From positions 28,873,720 through 28,937,719 of the forward strand of contig JALIRH010000007.1 in assembly GCA_023055505.1 (NCBI GenBank): a DNA stretch of 64,000 nt, written 5' to 3'. Below are positions 23,486 through 37,054 of the stretch, one piece after another. This DNA is from Callipepla californica brunnescens. Lineage: Eukaryota; Chordata; Aves; Galliformes; Odontophoridae. Position numbers and translations under genes: made by a program. The notes beneath the pieces were generated by a model, which was not told the origin of the DNA, searched no databases, and worked only from the letters and a program-made list of their open reading frames with translations. Each line of letters opens with the position of its first letter. Positions within the stretch are counted from its first letter, which is position 1.

Positions 23486-24984
23486 TCACATGGAGATTCT
23501 GCTGCTAGAACTAGGGAAAGACACATTAAAAAGATAAACAGAAGATAAAAATATGATTTTAAATGGCACTTTACCCTTAGCGGCTGCAAACCACAACACT
23601 GAAAAACTGAAATATGCACTTTGTTGCCTAACACAAACCTCTGAATAATATTTACGTCTGCTGCTAGCAGATATACTAATAGGAGGCAGGGAGGAGATGC
23701 TATGGGTACTGAGGATTCCCCTGACATTCCTCCTACGCCCTCACCCCTGGGACTGATTTGTTCTGAATACTTTGGACCCCAGCTCTCATTATCCAGCCCA
23801 CATCATTCATTTTTCTTTTGCAATTGATAAGTTTCTAGATAAGGGTTTCTCAGGTTCCTCTGCTCTTTCCACAGCCCCTCTGCGTTACTCTGATCATAAT
23901 TTTCATCAGTAAGAAACTCAGTGCCCCTGAAGGAATAATTCAAAGTGCCTTTGAAAAGATGGCAACGAAATGGAAGAAAAAAGGAAGGTGAAGAGTCGGA
24001 AATCCTTATAACACAGACATGGAGCCCTAACAGGGCCACCTCAAGGCTAATCCTAATGCAGGTGTGAGTAACAGTAACAGAACCATCAGCAGCAGTTCAG
24101 AGAATTGCTTAATAGGAGAATCATTCTGCCAGTATTCAGAAGGGATTAAATGAACAGCCAGAGTAATTACAGTCCTCAGCATGACACTGATCCCAGGAAA
24201 AAATATTAGAATGGCTGATATGATACTCAATAAAGAGTTAGAGGGCAATTTAATTAACATCAATTAGCATGGCTTAAAAGAAAATAGATCGTTCCAATCT
24301 AGTCCATTTTCAATTAATTTCAAATGCGTTTGCTGGGGAAAATGAAGCTATGCAATGTGATTCTGTAAGGCATTTGATGTTGCACCATATGGCATTTTGA
24401 CTAAGGAACAACAATAGTACAGTATCAATATTATATAAAAAAAAAAAGAAAGTATTTAAAAACTGATTAAATATGCGTATTTAATGTGGCTGTAAATTGA
24501 AAATCTTCGAGAGAAGAAAGTATCTCCCCAGAGAGGCTGGTCCTTTATCCTATTCTGTTCTTATCAATGAATAAAACACAGACTGCTTCCTTATTAAGCC
24601 TACAGTAACAGAAAGCAGCTCAGAAAGACTGTAAAAGATCACAGACAAGGGGTATGTGGAATTACACAAGAAAAGATCCAATAAATAATGGTGTCTTTTG
24701 TCTACAGCCTACTGCACAACTACACAGCTAAGAGCCAAAAATATGTTTTTCCATTGTTTTATGTAGAACACAAGAAGGTAAATTCTCTGCAAACGCTTCA
24801 TCAAGAGTACGCTCAAATGACCTGGAGATGGCTTCAGCAGGACACACTACCTGCTCAGTCCTTCTCCTTACCTAACGGGACCCTTGTTTGGTATTGAGGT
24901 AATACATTCAGTTCTGCTTGTGCACAGGAACCCTGACTTGGTAAACCAAATCTCAGCTCAGTTTTTATCAAAGCCTCCAGCTTT

Positions 24985-25090
24985 CCATGTAGAATTACTG
25001 GCACTGGAAAACACCACTAGGATCATCCAGTCCAACCATCAACCTATCACTACCACGCACACTAACCCTGTCCCTCATATATTCCTGGCT
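24985..25090 (-). mobile_element. CR1 LINE fragment
   Basis: Reverse-complement CR1: CTAGGATCATCCAGTCCAAC, CATCAACCTATCACTACCAC, then CACTAACCCTGTCCCTCA. The 3' tail is eroded. The sequence to about 25255 may be more divergent CR1, but I cannot confirm it. Confidence 0.8.
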
Positions 25091-25490
25091 GCTCCAGTAT
25101 GGTTTCTTTTCCTAAGGTCTTTGCAAGTCTTTTCCCCAGTTACCATAAAGTTTCTGTCTAAACATTTGGTTTCAAGAGGACTTTCCTTGAGACCCCCATC
25201 TTCTTGGAATTACTTGCTTCCATGGGTGGCAGACCCATCAGCCAGCCAGTTCTGAGTTACTTCATGGCTTTGCACTAACATTAGTATATGACTGCAGATC
25301 TGGGCAGCTCTAATTGTTATATTCCTTGTATTTCTGTTCTGAAATGACATTAGTCTGTTGCTTAGACATACTGAAGCTCTGTGAACTACACAATCATTTG
25401 GAAAATTACCAGTTGGCTCCTTCTTTTCTGCTATCCATCTTTATCACCAAAACACTGATGCCTCTAAAATAAAAACAACAAAACCACACA

Positions 25491-25509
25491 AACACACACA
25501 CACACACAT
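25491..25509. repeat. (CA)n microsatellite
   Basis: An uninterrupted CA run of about nine units within an A/C-rich stretch. Confidence 0.9.
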
Positions 25510-27779
25510 AAAACCTAATAAGTTATTACGAATTCTAAACACCCCAACAGTGCATAAAATGGGAAGGCAACAGAAAAATGGAACCACAAATCTATAATAT
25601 GCCATTGAGATGTCCATGGCCGCATTCTAAAAGCTGCCAGTTGGGTCATCAAAGATGACTACCAAATTGCACTGATAAACTCATCTGACACAGTTTCCCC
25701 AGTGCAGCTGGTGCTGGTTACTGCCTCCTGCTCTCACTCTCCTGGCATTTGCTCAGTCTTCAGAGCCATGACAAAACAGAAATGTCACAATAGGCATTCC
25801 CCACTCTGTCTGCCTTTAGCCAGTTGCCAGGAAGCATAACCCCATGGCACTGCTCTGCCCTTCAGATTTATGTAGGAAAAGATGAGTTATTTTAGACCAT
25901 TTTCTCAACCAATTCATTTCCTGTCAAAAATGTTTATGCCAGATATAACTTAACCTCTGCTCCTATGACTCCTTGTCTGCAAATAACATATGGTGTAACA
26001 TAGGAAGATAGAAGACTGCAATTAGGAAAACATTAGTCTGATTGGAATAATTAATGAAGTAAAATATTAATAAGAGTTCTTGTTTTGTGTCAAGAGACTG
26101 CAAGTGTGCAGGAATCAAGAGAGAGCTGTGTAGCACAGAAATCACTGCCACTGGAAACTGAGCCAGTCTGGGGGACCTGTAGAGCTTCCTGAGTACCAGA
26201 GGGTCCTGCTTGTTCCTCTGCAGGAAGAGGGGTTCTTCAGATAACAAATAACCATTCTTGGAGGCAGCTATGGGGGCACAAAAGCAGAAGTGACACCCAG
26301 AGAAACCAATTAGTTGTTCTGCCTGTTTGAGACAGGAAACAAACTTCCTTTGAATTATGATACTGGTGGCCAACTGAATCCTGGGCACATGCAAGAAAAC
26401 ACATCAAGCAGACTCCTAAAACTCTCTGAGAAGGATCTGGATGGGAGACATCAGTACCCAGTGCTCTGCCTCCTTCTGCTGCCAATCCCTACTGTACCAT
26501 CCAAAGACAACAATAGGCCACCTGCCCACCCCCTCACCTCATCATACCATCTACAGTGTCTTATTAGTGGAATGTTGAAGTGCTTTTTACAGCACAGATT
26601 ATCATTGTGTTACTAAGCTGTTCTTGATAGGTTCTTTTCACATTGATGTCATAAAGAAATGGGGCTTTGACGTGAGAGCATCAGCATCAATGTCTGGTTT
26701 CTTCCTATTCCAAGATATGGTTTGGGACATTTTGTTGACACAACCACAGTCTAGAGATGACGTATTTACCCCCTGTCATGATTTTACTTTCTCCCTTTGG
26801 TCTGCAAGAAGATCTGAATCTTTATACAAATAAACTGAGCCTTAAGAGAAAACCTTGTTGTTTGCATTTCCTCTCTGATCAGTACACAGCAAAGAATAAG
26901 CTTGATTTTCTCTATGATCTACTAATGATGTCCTGAGGGTACTTTCTACTCTTATTCCTGGGGGGTCCAACTCAGACAAGGTTTTGCAGGGCCCTGTACC
27001 ATTGAACTTTGGATTACTCCAAGGGTAACAATTCTGCAGCCTCCATGAGCAGCTTTTTTGCAGTACGTTGCAGCTGTCATTACTGGGGGAAGCAGCGTGG
27101 CCTGGACTGAGCAGGGAGCAGTGATTCAGCAGGGGACAGCCAGCTCAGCAAGGGCAGGGAGGACTTGACCTGCAAAGAGCGGAAGCTGCACGGGAAAAAT
27201 AGAGCACCAGATGTTGAAAAAAGAAGGGGCTACAGCATCGGGATTGTAATGTGGTAGATGAGCTGTGTTACAGGAAAAGCTAGTGGTTTTGTGTTTTTTT
27301 TTCCACTTACCCACGTGGTTTCACCATTCTTTCTTATTGTCCCTTCCAAACCAGGTCAGTGCCAGTTATACGAATCCATGCACATCCCCCATGCACTGCA
27401 GAGGACACACGCTGAGGACACTGCAAAGAGCCACTGATGTGTGTGAGAGCAGTGCCAAGGAACTGGGACACAGTGCTGTTGGAAAGGTCCTAGCAGCCAA
27501 CGAGGGGAACAAACCGAAGAGCGTCAATCTCACTCAAGCTGCTGTTTTCAGACAAAGAGAATTGGATGCAAGCATCCTCACAAGCACAGGTACACTCATA
27601 AAAGAGGAAAGCCTCAGCTAACACCCTAAAATAATAAATACAGGGTTTGTGTGTTCTCACGTCATTGCTTGATGCACACTGGTACTCTTTCTGCTTTTAT
27701 CCTCTCTTTACGCTCTCTGCCAGAAGGAAAGGAAATCGGGAATTTTTAGGATCATTCACTCTATTTCTTCTTGCGCTTT

Positions 27780-28060
27780 TCAATCTGGAACACTGCCTTT
27801 TTTGCTTTGCCAGCTCCCTTCAGTTCTGGCTGCCAGACGATGGGGGTGAGCTGGAGAGCGAGCAGGCAGCAGTGCCGGCAGGGAAGCGGGCAGCGGTGCG
27901 GGCAGGCTCCCACCTGCTGGAGGCAGGCAGCTCTGCAACCGCTTCTCCCGCTGCCTAGCGATGCGGTTCTCACTGGGCAGAGAGCTGGTGAGCACCTCCA
28001 GGCCCCAGCCCCAACTCTAGGAGGCGGTGGAAGTTTGGGACTACCAGGGGAGGCTACCCC
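27780..28060. other. GC- and CpG-rich intergenic block
   Basis: A short island centred on 27840-27975, with clustered CpG (for example AGCGGTGCGGGC and CTAGCGATGCGG) and GC far above its surroundings. It is about 9.5 kb upstream of GABRR1 exon 1. Donor-like GGTGAGC sequences occur on the plus strand. It could be a distal promoter, an alternative first exon or a non-coding RNA start; none of these can be shown from sequence. Open frames through it look like chance. Confidence 0.45.
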
Positions 28061-30944
28061 AGCACGAAAAAGAGATTGCAACCAGATGAATGTTTGGGTC
28101 TGGCGGGAAACAACAAGCAAAGCAGCTTCCAGGGATGGAAAGACGGACAAAGGAATGTCAAACCTTTCCCCTTATCCCTCTCCCAAAGGCATCACACCAA
28201 TTTGGAAAAGCTGCCCATCTTGCATATGGCTACGGTTTAAACAGGAGTATCACTGAACCCTCAGACTCTCAAAAAACAAATTTGATTTGTTAGGTCAGAG
28301 ACTTGATACTAACAACCTTTGAATGTTTTATCTTTAAAGGCAAAAGGTTTTGCATTTTTCTCAGAGAGAAACCCAGAGTCGCTCTAAGAGAAAGGGAGAC
28401 ATTGTTTTGAGATGCTCTGGGCAAGGACCCCAAAAGAGGGCTGTGTGCTGGAGAGCTGCCAGTGTGAGCTCAAAAATTCTCCAGAAGCAGCAGAAATATC
28501 TCTAGGAAATTCAGCCCTTGGTATGCAGGAACATGGTGGCTGAGTTTTGTGCTGAATATATAATGAATAACATGCCTGGAAAACAAAGTGGTATTATCAA
28601 AAGAGTGAGTACTCTAACATCTAGCTCCATCTTTGATTTTAACAAGAAGAAAAGGTTGTTTTTTTCACAACGAAAAGTAGAAATATGACACGATTACTCT
28701 CTTCCCTGCATTATATACCTGGAAACACTGTAGAAAGTGGAACTGTGTATTCCTTACAGAGAGATGCTTTCCAAGCATTACTGAGAGGCTTGGGGTGTGG
28801 TCTCATACACCTGATTCCTTTAAAGCCCCAAAGCCAAGAACACTTTAGTGTTCCTGAAGACTACTGTCTGTTCTTTTTTGCCTTTCTCTAGTGATGGAGT
28901 AAATTAAGTATATATAGAGTTAATTTGTGTACGCTTTTTGCACGTGGCACCTGCAGCTTCTCAGAAAAGCTCGTCTCTCCCTTGAAGACCTTGGCCAGTG
29001 TGCCAGACCCAGAGAGCCACTCACAGCCCCCAGGCTGGCAGCCCCCCAGCAGCAACTCCTTTTGTGGGCCATACAAAGCATTAGAAGGCATTCAGCAAGT
29101 TTGAGGGATGGTTAAGGTGACATAGCAGGGCTGATACTTCTCTGATGTCAATAACTCAGAGTTACTCACCTCACTGTTCACTTTGTGTTAGCATCACAAC
29201 TTTTTCAGATGTAATTTCCATTATATCACATGCAGGCTTGGACATGGGCAGAAAGGAGCTGGATTTTTCTTTGTGCTGAGAAGCCCAGAGCTGTTCCTGA
29301 GCTGCTGTGCTCATCCAGGCCCCCTTCCTATACCTCACGCAAATGGCGAGAGTTTGAATTGCTATCTCAAATAGGAAGCTGAAGAATTCAGCCTCAGTGT
29401 GGCCTCAGCAATTAGCTACGGCATTAATCACCTGCTGTGCCTCTTTGGGAGGCTCTGCTGTGAAATAAACATCTCCCTGCCAGCCCTTCCAGCTGCTTGA
29501 AGCCCCTGTCTGTGCAGGGCTGGCTTTGTTCTGTGCTTCCTCCAGGGTTATCTGCTCTCTGCAGCCCTGGCATCACTGCAGGTAGGCGAGGAGAAATGAA
29601 AAGAAGAAAGAAAACCAAGATGTCTCAGACACCCTGTCCCTTCCTGTCTCTTCCCATTTCACCTGCTGAGTCAAGATGAGTCTCATCTGTCCTTGCCTAT
29701 GTACATGGCCCATCTTGGGTGTGGGGGGGTCCTACTGTAGGAACATCTATTTTAAGTCAAGATATTGTCAAATACTAAATGCTGAAGTAAAATGGAGCAA
29801 TTCTTGCTTTTAACTACAGTTGTGAATTTAATTCTGGTTACTGATAATCAGTAAATCAGTAGGAATTTGTCTATCTGACAATAAGTAAGATGAAATGGCA
29901 GTAGAAGCCAGCACTCACAGTTCTCTTTCCCATCCCAGTGTATGAATCACATCTGTTGTATTAGCATCCTCGTGTCACAGGATAACCACAGTGACATTTC
30001 TTTGTGACTACGTTTATTACTGGCATTACTCAATGACGTTTCAGTGGATCTGGCACTCGTGCTTGTTCTGCTTTTCATTTCCCAGCTTGGGAGAACATCT
30101 CAGCCACTCATCCCTGGCTGCTGAGCCCCTCTGCCTACCCTGGTGCCTCCTCCTGCTCCCACAGGCTGTTCCTACACGTGGGGTTGTGGCCAGGGTGCTT
30201 CCTCACCTCCACACCTCCACCATGCTCAGCATCAGCACCCCGCAGTGAAGAATACTGTGCTCTTTAGGAAACAAGTGCAGCTCTCCTGGAATTGGGATCC
30301 AGTTGATGTTGGCAGAGCCACAACCCCTCTCTCCATACATACATTTTGTCTATACTTCCTGCAGCGGAACAAAGCTGGATTTGGAGGTCTGCTGTGGGTG
30401 GATAATTGCAACCTCTGGTATACGGCCAGAAGCGTTACATTATATAAAGAGGTTTTTTCTTCATTAGGGATTAATCTGTGCTAACCAACTGTCAGCTGTT
30501 GGTAACGCAGGGCTATTAACATGCTGCCTGCCCCAGGCGAGGGGTGCTCATCTGACTTATGACATTAGATGTGGTATGAAAATGCACTTATCCGTATCCC
30601 AGACACAGGAGCACAGCTCTCTGCCTGCCTGCACCAGCAGCACTGCAGAGGAATGAGGGCAGGGCTCAGCCACCTGACTGCTGCTGTTTGCTTGGGGACT
30701 GGGCTTGTGCTCAGCAGGCACTGAAATCCAAAGTGCCAAAATTGCAGAGCTCCTCCTTCACTGGATATTGCTCCCTGAGCAATGTCCCTACCTATGCTGA
30801 GAAATGCTACCCGTGGGCTGAGAGAAGTGTGATGGCAGAGACACCTGTGCCAGCTACCATGAGCTGTGCACACTGAGAGCATGCAGGAGGGCCAGCATTC
30901 AGTTAGCAGAAAGGCAGGTGAAGATAAAGCATGCAAGAAACATG

Positions 30945-31046
30945 TTTAAGAACACTGTGCTAAGGGACGTGGTTTAGAAGGGAAATACTGTTGGACTAGA
31001 CGACCTTGGGGGTCTTTCCCAACCTTGGTGATTCTATGATTCTAAG
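30945..31046 (+). mobile_element. CR1 LINE 3'-end fragment
   Basis: Ends with GGACTAGACGACCTTGGGGG, TCTTTCCCAACCTTGGTGAT and TCTATGATTCT, the CR1 3' terminus. Upstream is the AAGGGACGTGGTTTAG segment typical of one CR1 subfamily. Confidence 0.92.
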
Positions 31047-33698
31047 AAGCTTTGTTAGGCCAATCTAGGAAAGGCCTGCAGACCCACCCACAGAGACCCT
31101 GTCCTGCTGCTGCTCCTGCAGGAGGGAATGCTGCAGGCTGGCAGAGCTGCAACAAGAAGGTTTTGTGAGGACTTCCTGCACACAAGCTGGGGAACCTTCC
31201 ACGTGCTGTGCCAGAACTCTGATGCCCAACAGCCCCTGGTTCCACAGAGCACCCAAGGACTGAGCTCAGTGACTGCCCAGCCCCATCTTCCCACACCTTG
31301 AAAACTCCTGCAGCCTCTTTCCCCTTCCTTCTTCACCCAGCTGCCCCTCATCTGTCTCTGGTCAGTGCCTGCTTGTCTCACCAGAGCAGAAACTGATGGC
31401 AGACATCAGCAAATGGACGGAGGCAGCCAAACAGCACGAAGTTCTCTCCTCTGAGTTTGTTACACAGCAAGAGTTTGCAACCCAGCAAGGTGTGCTACCC
31501 GAGACCACTGCCTTCTGCAATGATGTGGCCTTTCACTTGTCCCACTCCTAGAAGGGTGTCTTGTCTTCCCACCCAGCTGTTGAGTAGTTGCACCTTTCCC
31601 ATTTCCTGTCCTGAAACAGTAGCCAGCAAAACAGCGGTGCTTGTACTTGGAGGCAGGCCATTTTGCAGTTTCAGTCAGCACAAGGCACTGAAGGTCTCTT
31701 CACAACTTCACCTATAAAATGGGGCCATTATGCACCTTAATAGTGAAGGTTTAAAATTTCGTGATTGAAATGAATTTAGTTTATAATAAAAATCCAGATA
31801 AAGCAGAAAGGAGGCTAGAGACTTTCACAACCCCAGCGCTCTGTAACATTTCCCAAAATATATTTGTTCTAGTAACTCAAACTGTCATTACAATTAACGT
31901 GTCCTTTCATTTTCTCCTCTGAATTCCCTCTAAGCTAAACACACACAATGTTTGTCTATAAATCTGTGTGACAAGTAGAGCAGTTTGGTTCTTTTTTTTT
32001 TCCCTTAATCATTGATATGCATTTTCCATGGGTTGGGTTTCCAGGCATGTTTCCTAAGCAGATTTCTATGCTTGTGAGGGCACATACCAACACTCAGAGC
32101 ACCCTAAAAGACTTGTGGGAGAAATCCGGTTTGGACAGTTGGCCAAGATGAGTCTGTGTGTTTTCTCAGAGGCAGGAATCAGTCTTCTTGTCATGTTCTA
32201 AGGACTTTCTAGTTGCCCTGGTTAGGGAGCCTCTAGTGTCTCTTGCAAACCAAGAGCCTTTCTGCCAAGGGTCACGGGAAGCTCTTGGAGGCAGCACCAT
32301 GTGGGACATCGGTGTGGGGCCTCAGTCACCTCATAGTGCAGAGCCTGAGCTAAGGGAGCCAGCAGAAGGACTTGTCCCACCCAGGTAGCACAGGACAGTC
32401 ACTTCTTGCCCAAATCAGAGTGCCACATGGTGATGTGAGGCTCCAGCTGCCCCAGGAGAGCTAGGCCTTCCCCTCCTCACCTGTTGTCTTCCTGCATAGC
32501 TGCAAGAACTGGACACAAAAAGCAGCACCTGCCCTGCTCATGACTGTGCTTCTCCCCACTGTTCTCACTTCGTCTGAGATGGTAATTCCTCTAACTGGGA
32601 GAGTAATGACCCCCAGTGCATTATTTCAAATGTCATTTTTGTAAAGGAATTAATCAGCTTAGTGAGAGGCTGGATTACATTTTAATTTCAATAGTGCTAA
32701 GTCTTGGTGTTTTTTAAATGCACTTTTCAGTTCTTTAAATGTCAGCAGGGTAGCATCCCAGTCAGACTGTGCCCTACTCTGATCCTTTGGCTGGGGAAAT
32801 GTGACAGACGAGCCATTATTCAGTGGTCCTGGTATCCATCTAGCCCATGCCTGTTTCTTTTCAGCTCTATTGTCTGCATGAGGGATAATAGCAAAGATCA
32901 GGCAGCTGGGGCCTAGGGGCAGCTTTATCTTCCATTAGTACATATGGAGAGAATCTTTTCAAGGCACAAAGGAGGAATTATACGACAAGATTTCATTTAC
33001 AGTCAAATGGAGAGTGAGAACTCTACCTGCCATTCAGGCTTTTGAAAAGGTGCCTTGAAATTTTAATTATTAAAATTTCTTCTTCACTTGTGAGCTGTAG
33101 TTTTCACAGATCTCTGTGGCTCATAGCAGTAATTAATGGCTTTGGTTCTCCAAGGAGCTTTGTGTACTTAAGGACTTGCATGCTTCCGCTGAAGTTCTTC
33201 TACCTTTTGAGACACCATCTATTTAAAATCTGTTACAAATACGATGTTTATTCAAATACTTTACCACTGGTCATTAACTTGCACCTAGCAGGTGTTTAAA
33301 TCATACTTTAAATTTCTCTCCATGAAGCAGACTCATTTCCACACTTTCCACTTGCTATTTAATTAGCAGGTTTGATTACAGTTATCAGCACAGTGGTTTG
33401 CACCCATTGTACAGCTGGTTTAGCATCAGCCTTCCTCGCAACCTTCTCAACACATCCTTTTCTTCTGAAGAAAAACATGAGAAACTCAGAAATTATTGGT
33501 TATGAAATAATTGGCCAGTGCATCGTGTTATGGTCTTCGGATGGCAATAAGAGCCTTTCTCCAGACCAGCATATTCCATAAGTGTTCTCAGGCATAATGT
33601 AATATACATTCAGTATGTTGTAATTCCACATATATACACTATTTGACATAGGTAGACATTCCTGTGTTTTCCTTTGTTACGTGCTACCTGTATGTACA

Positions 33699-33730
33699 TT
33701 ATATATATGTGTGTGTAAATATATATATAC
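33699..33730. repeat. (AT)n/(GT)n microsatellite
   Basis: Compound ATATATAT, GTGTGTGT and ATATATAT run. Confidence 0.85.
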
Positions 33731-36059
33731 AGTGGGTTGTTTTTGTTTTGTTTTAAATACACGATTTGGTTAGACAGAAGTAAGATTACAATGCAGGCAG
33801 ACACAGAAGGAGTAGGACATTCTGACTCCTTGCAGTTGGACTGGGTTACACAGAGATAGCATGCTCATCAGTAGGCTTTATTTCCCCAAATCCCTTATGC
33901 ACTTCTGAAAAACCTGTCCTTTGGTTAGGTTAATTGTCCAGATGCTCAGTGCTTTACAAAGCTGGGCTGCTTCCATCACACAGTTGTCAGAGTCCAGCTT
34001 CTTCAGGCACTATTTTCCAAAATATTGGTTGGATCTTGTGGCTGCAAGTTAGTGCTTATGAAAGCTCTCGTAACCCAGGAGAAATGAGAGTTGAAATTAC
34101 TTCTTAATATCACACTTTAACATTTGCTCCAGCCCCGTGTCTAGCCAGGCTTTTCCTAATAATCAGAATTCATAAACCTGACAAAGGCAGATGTCTTGGT
34201 TTTATTCACATCTCTATTTTCCATCTATTGTTTGATGAGTAGTAATTACAAGTCAAGATGGAGCTTTTGTTTTTCTTTAGTGGAAATATACCCTCCATGA
34301 TGATGTTACATGCTGTAAAAATGGATGTGAATGCTCTATCAATCATGTACACCAGCACACACAGTAATAGTAAGCTAGTCCTGTTCAAAACTGTGCTCTG
34401 TACGGGCACTCCTTAAGTCCGTTAACCCCCCAGTCCCCTCCTGAGGTAGGTAGATGCAATTGCTCCCCATTTTTCTGACAGAGAAGCAGAGGCACTAGGA
34501 GGCTGAACCCATGTGCATGAGTTGCGTAGGAAGATAGCAGCACTGGGGCTGAGGTCCCAGTTCCCAGCAGTGCAGCCCCACTGTCTCCTGTAGCATTCAC
34601 CCCACAGCAAAGTTCTCTCCTGTCTCCACCTGATTGCCTCAGCACCGTGCTGCTCATTGTCTCATGCTCAAAACTGCTAATACTGAAGAGGTCCATGCTG
34701 TTACATCGAGGCTTTGACTTCTCAGAAGATGAGAGGGCTCTTTCTTTAGTGGCTTTTGTCCCTTTTATATAGTTGTCTTCAAAAAATGCAAAAAACTATC
34801 CAGGTTTCAGCTTCAAGGGCAATGAGTGGTAAATGCATGAATCTGATGGCTCAGGAGAGAAATGGCAGGCTGGGATGGAGGATGAGCCTTCCTCCCAGAC
34901 ACTGCCCTCCCATGGCTCCCCTTCTCTCCAGTGATTTCAGGGCTGTACTTTCCCACTTTTACATCCACACAGAACTCCGTTAATGCTGATTATTAATGCA
35001 GCTGATGAAAGGGAAACATAGCTCCTCATTTCATTTCTCCAATCACTTCTGTTTGCAGTAATTCAGTGTGACCACTGGTGTGACTACGCAGCAATATCTG
35101 AGGCACAAAGAAAATTCTGGGTGCTGCTGACAGTCTGGAGGTGGCAATTCCCAGCCTGCTTCTATGACCCTTGAGATTTCAGATGTAAGATTTACTGCTT
35201 TGTTAGGTAGAAAAATTCACAAACCTGCATATAGTTACAGTTTTACTAGTGTTTCTTTGTTGTTGGTTTTTTCCCTACATAATGTGATTTAACTGAATGT
35301 CGAAATCCATATATAATTGAATCTTATCATTGAATTAGCATCAAACTTCAGACCTGGGCCTTCAGGCCTTAGGCTCTGTCCATTCTGTTGCATTTCAGCT
35401 TGACAACAAACATTTTGATGAGCATATTCTCCTCTGAAGACAGAAAGCCATGATGTTTTTCAGAAACAAAAGATTGTTCAAACCTGGCCAACATTGTCTA
35501 CTCAGTATCATATAGAAAGACTTGGGTTTTGCTCTCAGCATTTTCAGCTGACATAATGGGATGAAAAATGAAAAGTCAAGCGCCAAGGCTTGTTACAGTG
35601 CTCTCCAGCTGCTTCAAAGGGTTTACACTGGCCATGGAGCCAGGGGCCAGAAAGGGTTTCATTGAATCCCACAGTATTATTCTTGGCCACTTCAATCTCT
35701 GGCATGCCTAAATTTCTGCAGAAAGATATTCTGGCAGGCATCTCTCCCCCTCAGTCCAAAAACTCGAAACAAAAGGGCGATGTGATGATTTGGAGAAGCA
35801 TGTTGGGATATACAGTTTCTCTGTGGGCTGCACTTTCCTCACAGGGATGACAAAAATCTTTGAGCACTACTAGCACTGCCCTCAACAGTTTTCTGCTCCT
35901 GGAGAAAGTGATGGATCCCAGAGATGCTGCCCATTTCCATAAGGTAACTGTGCACACTACACACAAGTTCCACATCTCATTTTAGAGAAGGCAGGAGCTG
36001 CATATCACATGTTGCGCTCATGTTACATGGGAACACATTTAAACCCTAAAACTCCCTGT

Positions 36060-36065
36060 TTTAAT
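36060..36065 (-). promoter_or_regulatory. Candidate GABRR2 poly(A) signal (ATTAAA)
   Basis: The first common poly(A) hexamer variant downstream of the GABRR2 stop, about 680 nt away. I saw no AATAAA in that interval. AATAAA occurs further on, around 34.2 and 33.9 kb on the minus strand, so a longer 3' UTR is possible. Confidence 0.25.
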
Positions 36066-36745
36066 TACCCATGCACCCTGGGAAGCATCTTCTGTGAGAC
36101 TGTGGGCTTCTTTGCTCTGCTTTATCGTCACTCCTTACTTCACACCTCAAAATAAGAAGACCACCCACTCGAAAGTACTATCAGCACGTTGGTCAGCCAA
36201 AGTTCCAACTGGTATTCCTTTAGGCCCTTACTGAAAGAGCACAACCTGGACCCTAAAAGGATAACTTGCTCATAAGTCAATGGAAAGAAACATGATGCAG
36301 ATCCTCTCATGAGATTTACTGCCTGTGCCCCTTCTTAGGAGCTGTGTATGTCTAATCCCACTGACACAGTCAGTGTCAGTGTAGCCTGTGGTAGTCCATT
36401 GCATCACCAAAGGTGTCAGCCTCAAACATATGTACAGCACCTTTTGGGCAAACGGAGAGCACAGATTTTCAAGTATAAGATACAGCACGTACCACAGAGT
36501 CAACAAGAGCTGGAGTATAGGTTGGAGAGCAACCAACAAAGCAAGCTCTTCCATGGTGCCTGTGCATGGAGCTGCCCATGGTTGGAAGTGCCCTCCCCTT
36601 TATCGTCCAAAGCAGCAGTAAAATGATCATTTTTCTGGTAAAATCATCAGTTTTCTGCATTTGCACCCAAACTGGACTTTAAAAAGTACCATCAAAGAAA
36701 GTTTTGTCGCTGTCTTCTGCTTCAGTCACTGCTGCGCCAGCATGC

Positions 36746-37054
36746 CTAGCTAAAGACAGACCAGTATATCAAATTAAAAAAGATGTAAGTGCCTGGAAAT
36801 ATCAATCTGGAGTATTTATCAATTGCATGAGTGTTCTGGATGATGCGCAAGCCCATGTGGCCTTTCAGGCCTCTCTTCCTTGATGAATTAGAAGCATTAC
36901 TCAGGGCTAAGTGCACAACCATCTTTTCTTGCTTTTCTTCTTCTGGGACCATCTGGCTTCTCGTGTAACCTGCCAGGCTGTTGGCATCTGATTCACTGTA
37001 GTTTCCATCCAGCATCATAGTTTTTGAATGAGGTATCCCACATGTACAAGGAAA
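36746..37054 (-). CDS. GABRR2: GABRR2 coding exon 9 (cytoplasmic loop, M4, stop)
   Basis: Encodes residues 363-464: [20 protein letters not shown], a divergent charged loop, then [14 protein letters not shown] and M4, ending YWSVFS and stop. The acceptor is TTCTAG|TTTCC. The exon starts 36 nt before the first in-frame ATG, as shown by the conserved FPCxCG..HSKT segment. Confidence 0.96.
   Translation of the reverse strand, partial: FPCTCGIPHSKTMMLDGNYSESDANSLAGYTRSQMVPEEEKQEKMVVHLALSNASNSSRKRGLKGHMGLRIIQNTHAIDKYSRLIFPGTYIFFNLIYWSVFS

Larger units (their letters stand above)
18290..36745. other. Intergenic region between GABRR2 and GABRR1
   Basis: About 18.5 kb with no gene that I can support. 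The right end must hold the GABRR2 3' UTR and the left end the GABRR1 5' UTR and promoter. It contains CR1 fragments near 19.8, 25.0 and 31.0 kb, A-runs near 21.1 kb, a CA repeat, an AT/GT repeat, a CpG-dense block (23186-23485) and a GC-rich block (27780-28060). Open frames here are short and resemble no family I know. Confidence 0.7.

Noticed and set aside
27771..28256. 161-codon frame, and overlapping minus-strand frames, through the GC-rich block
   Set aside because: GC-rich DNA has few stop codons, so long frames appear on both strands; the translations are low-complexity and unlike any protein I know.
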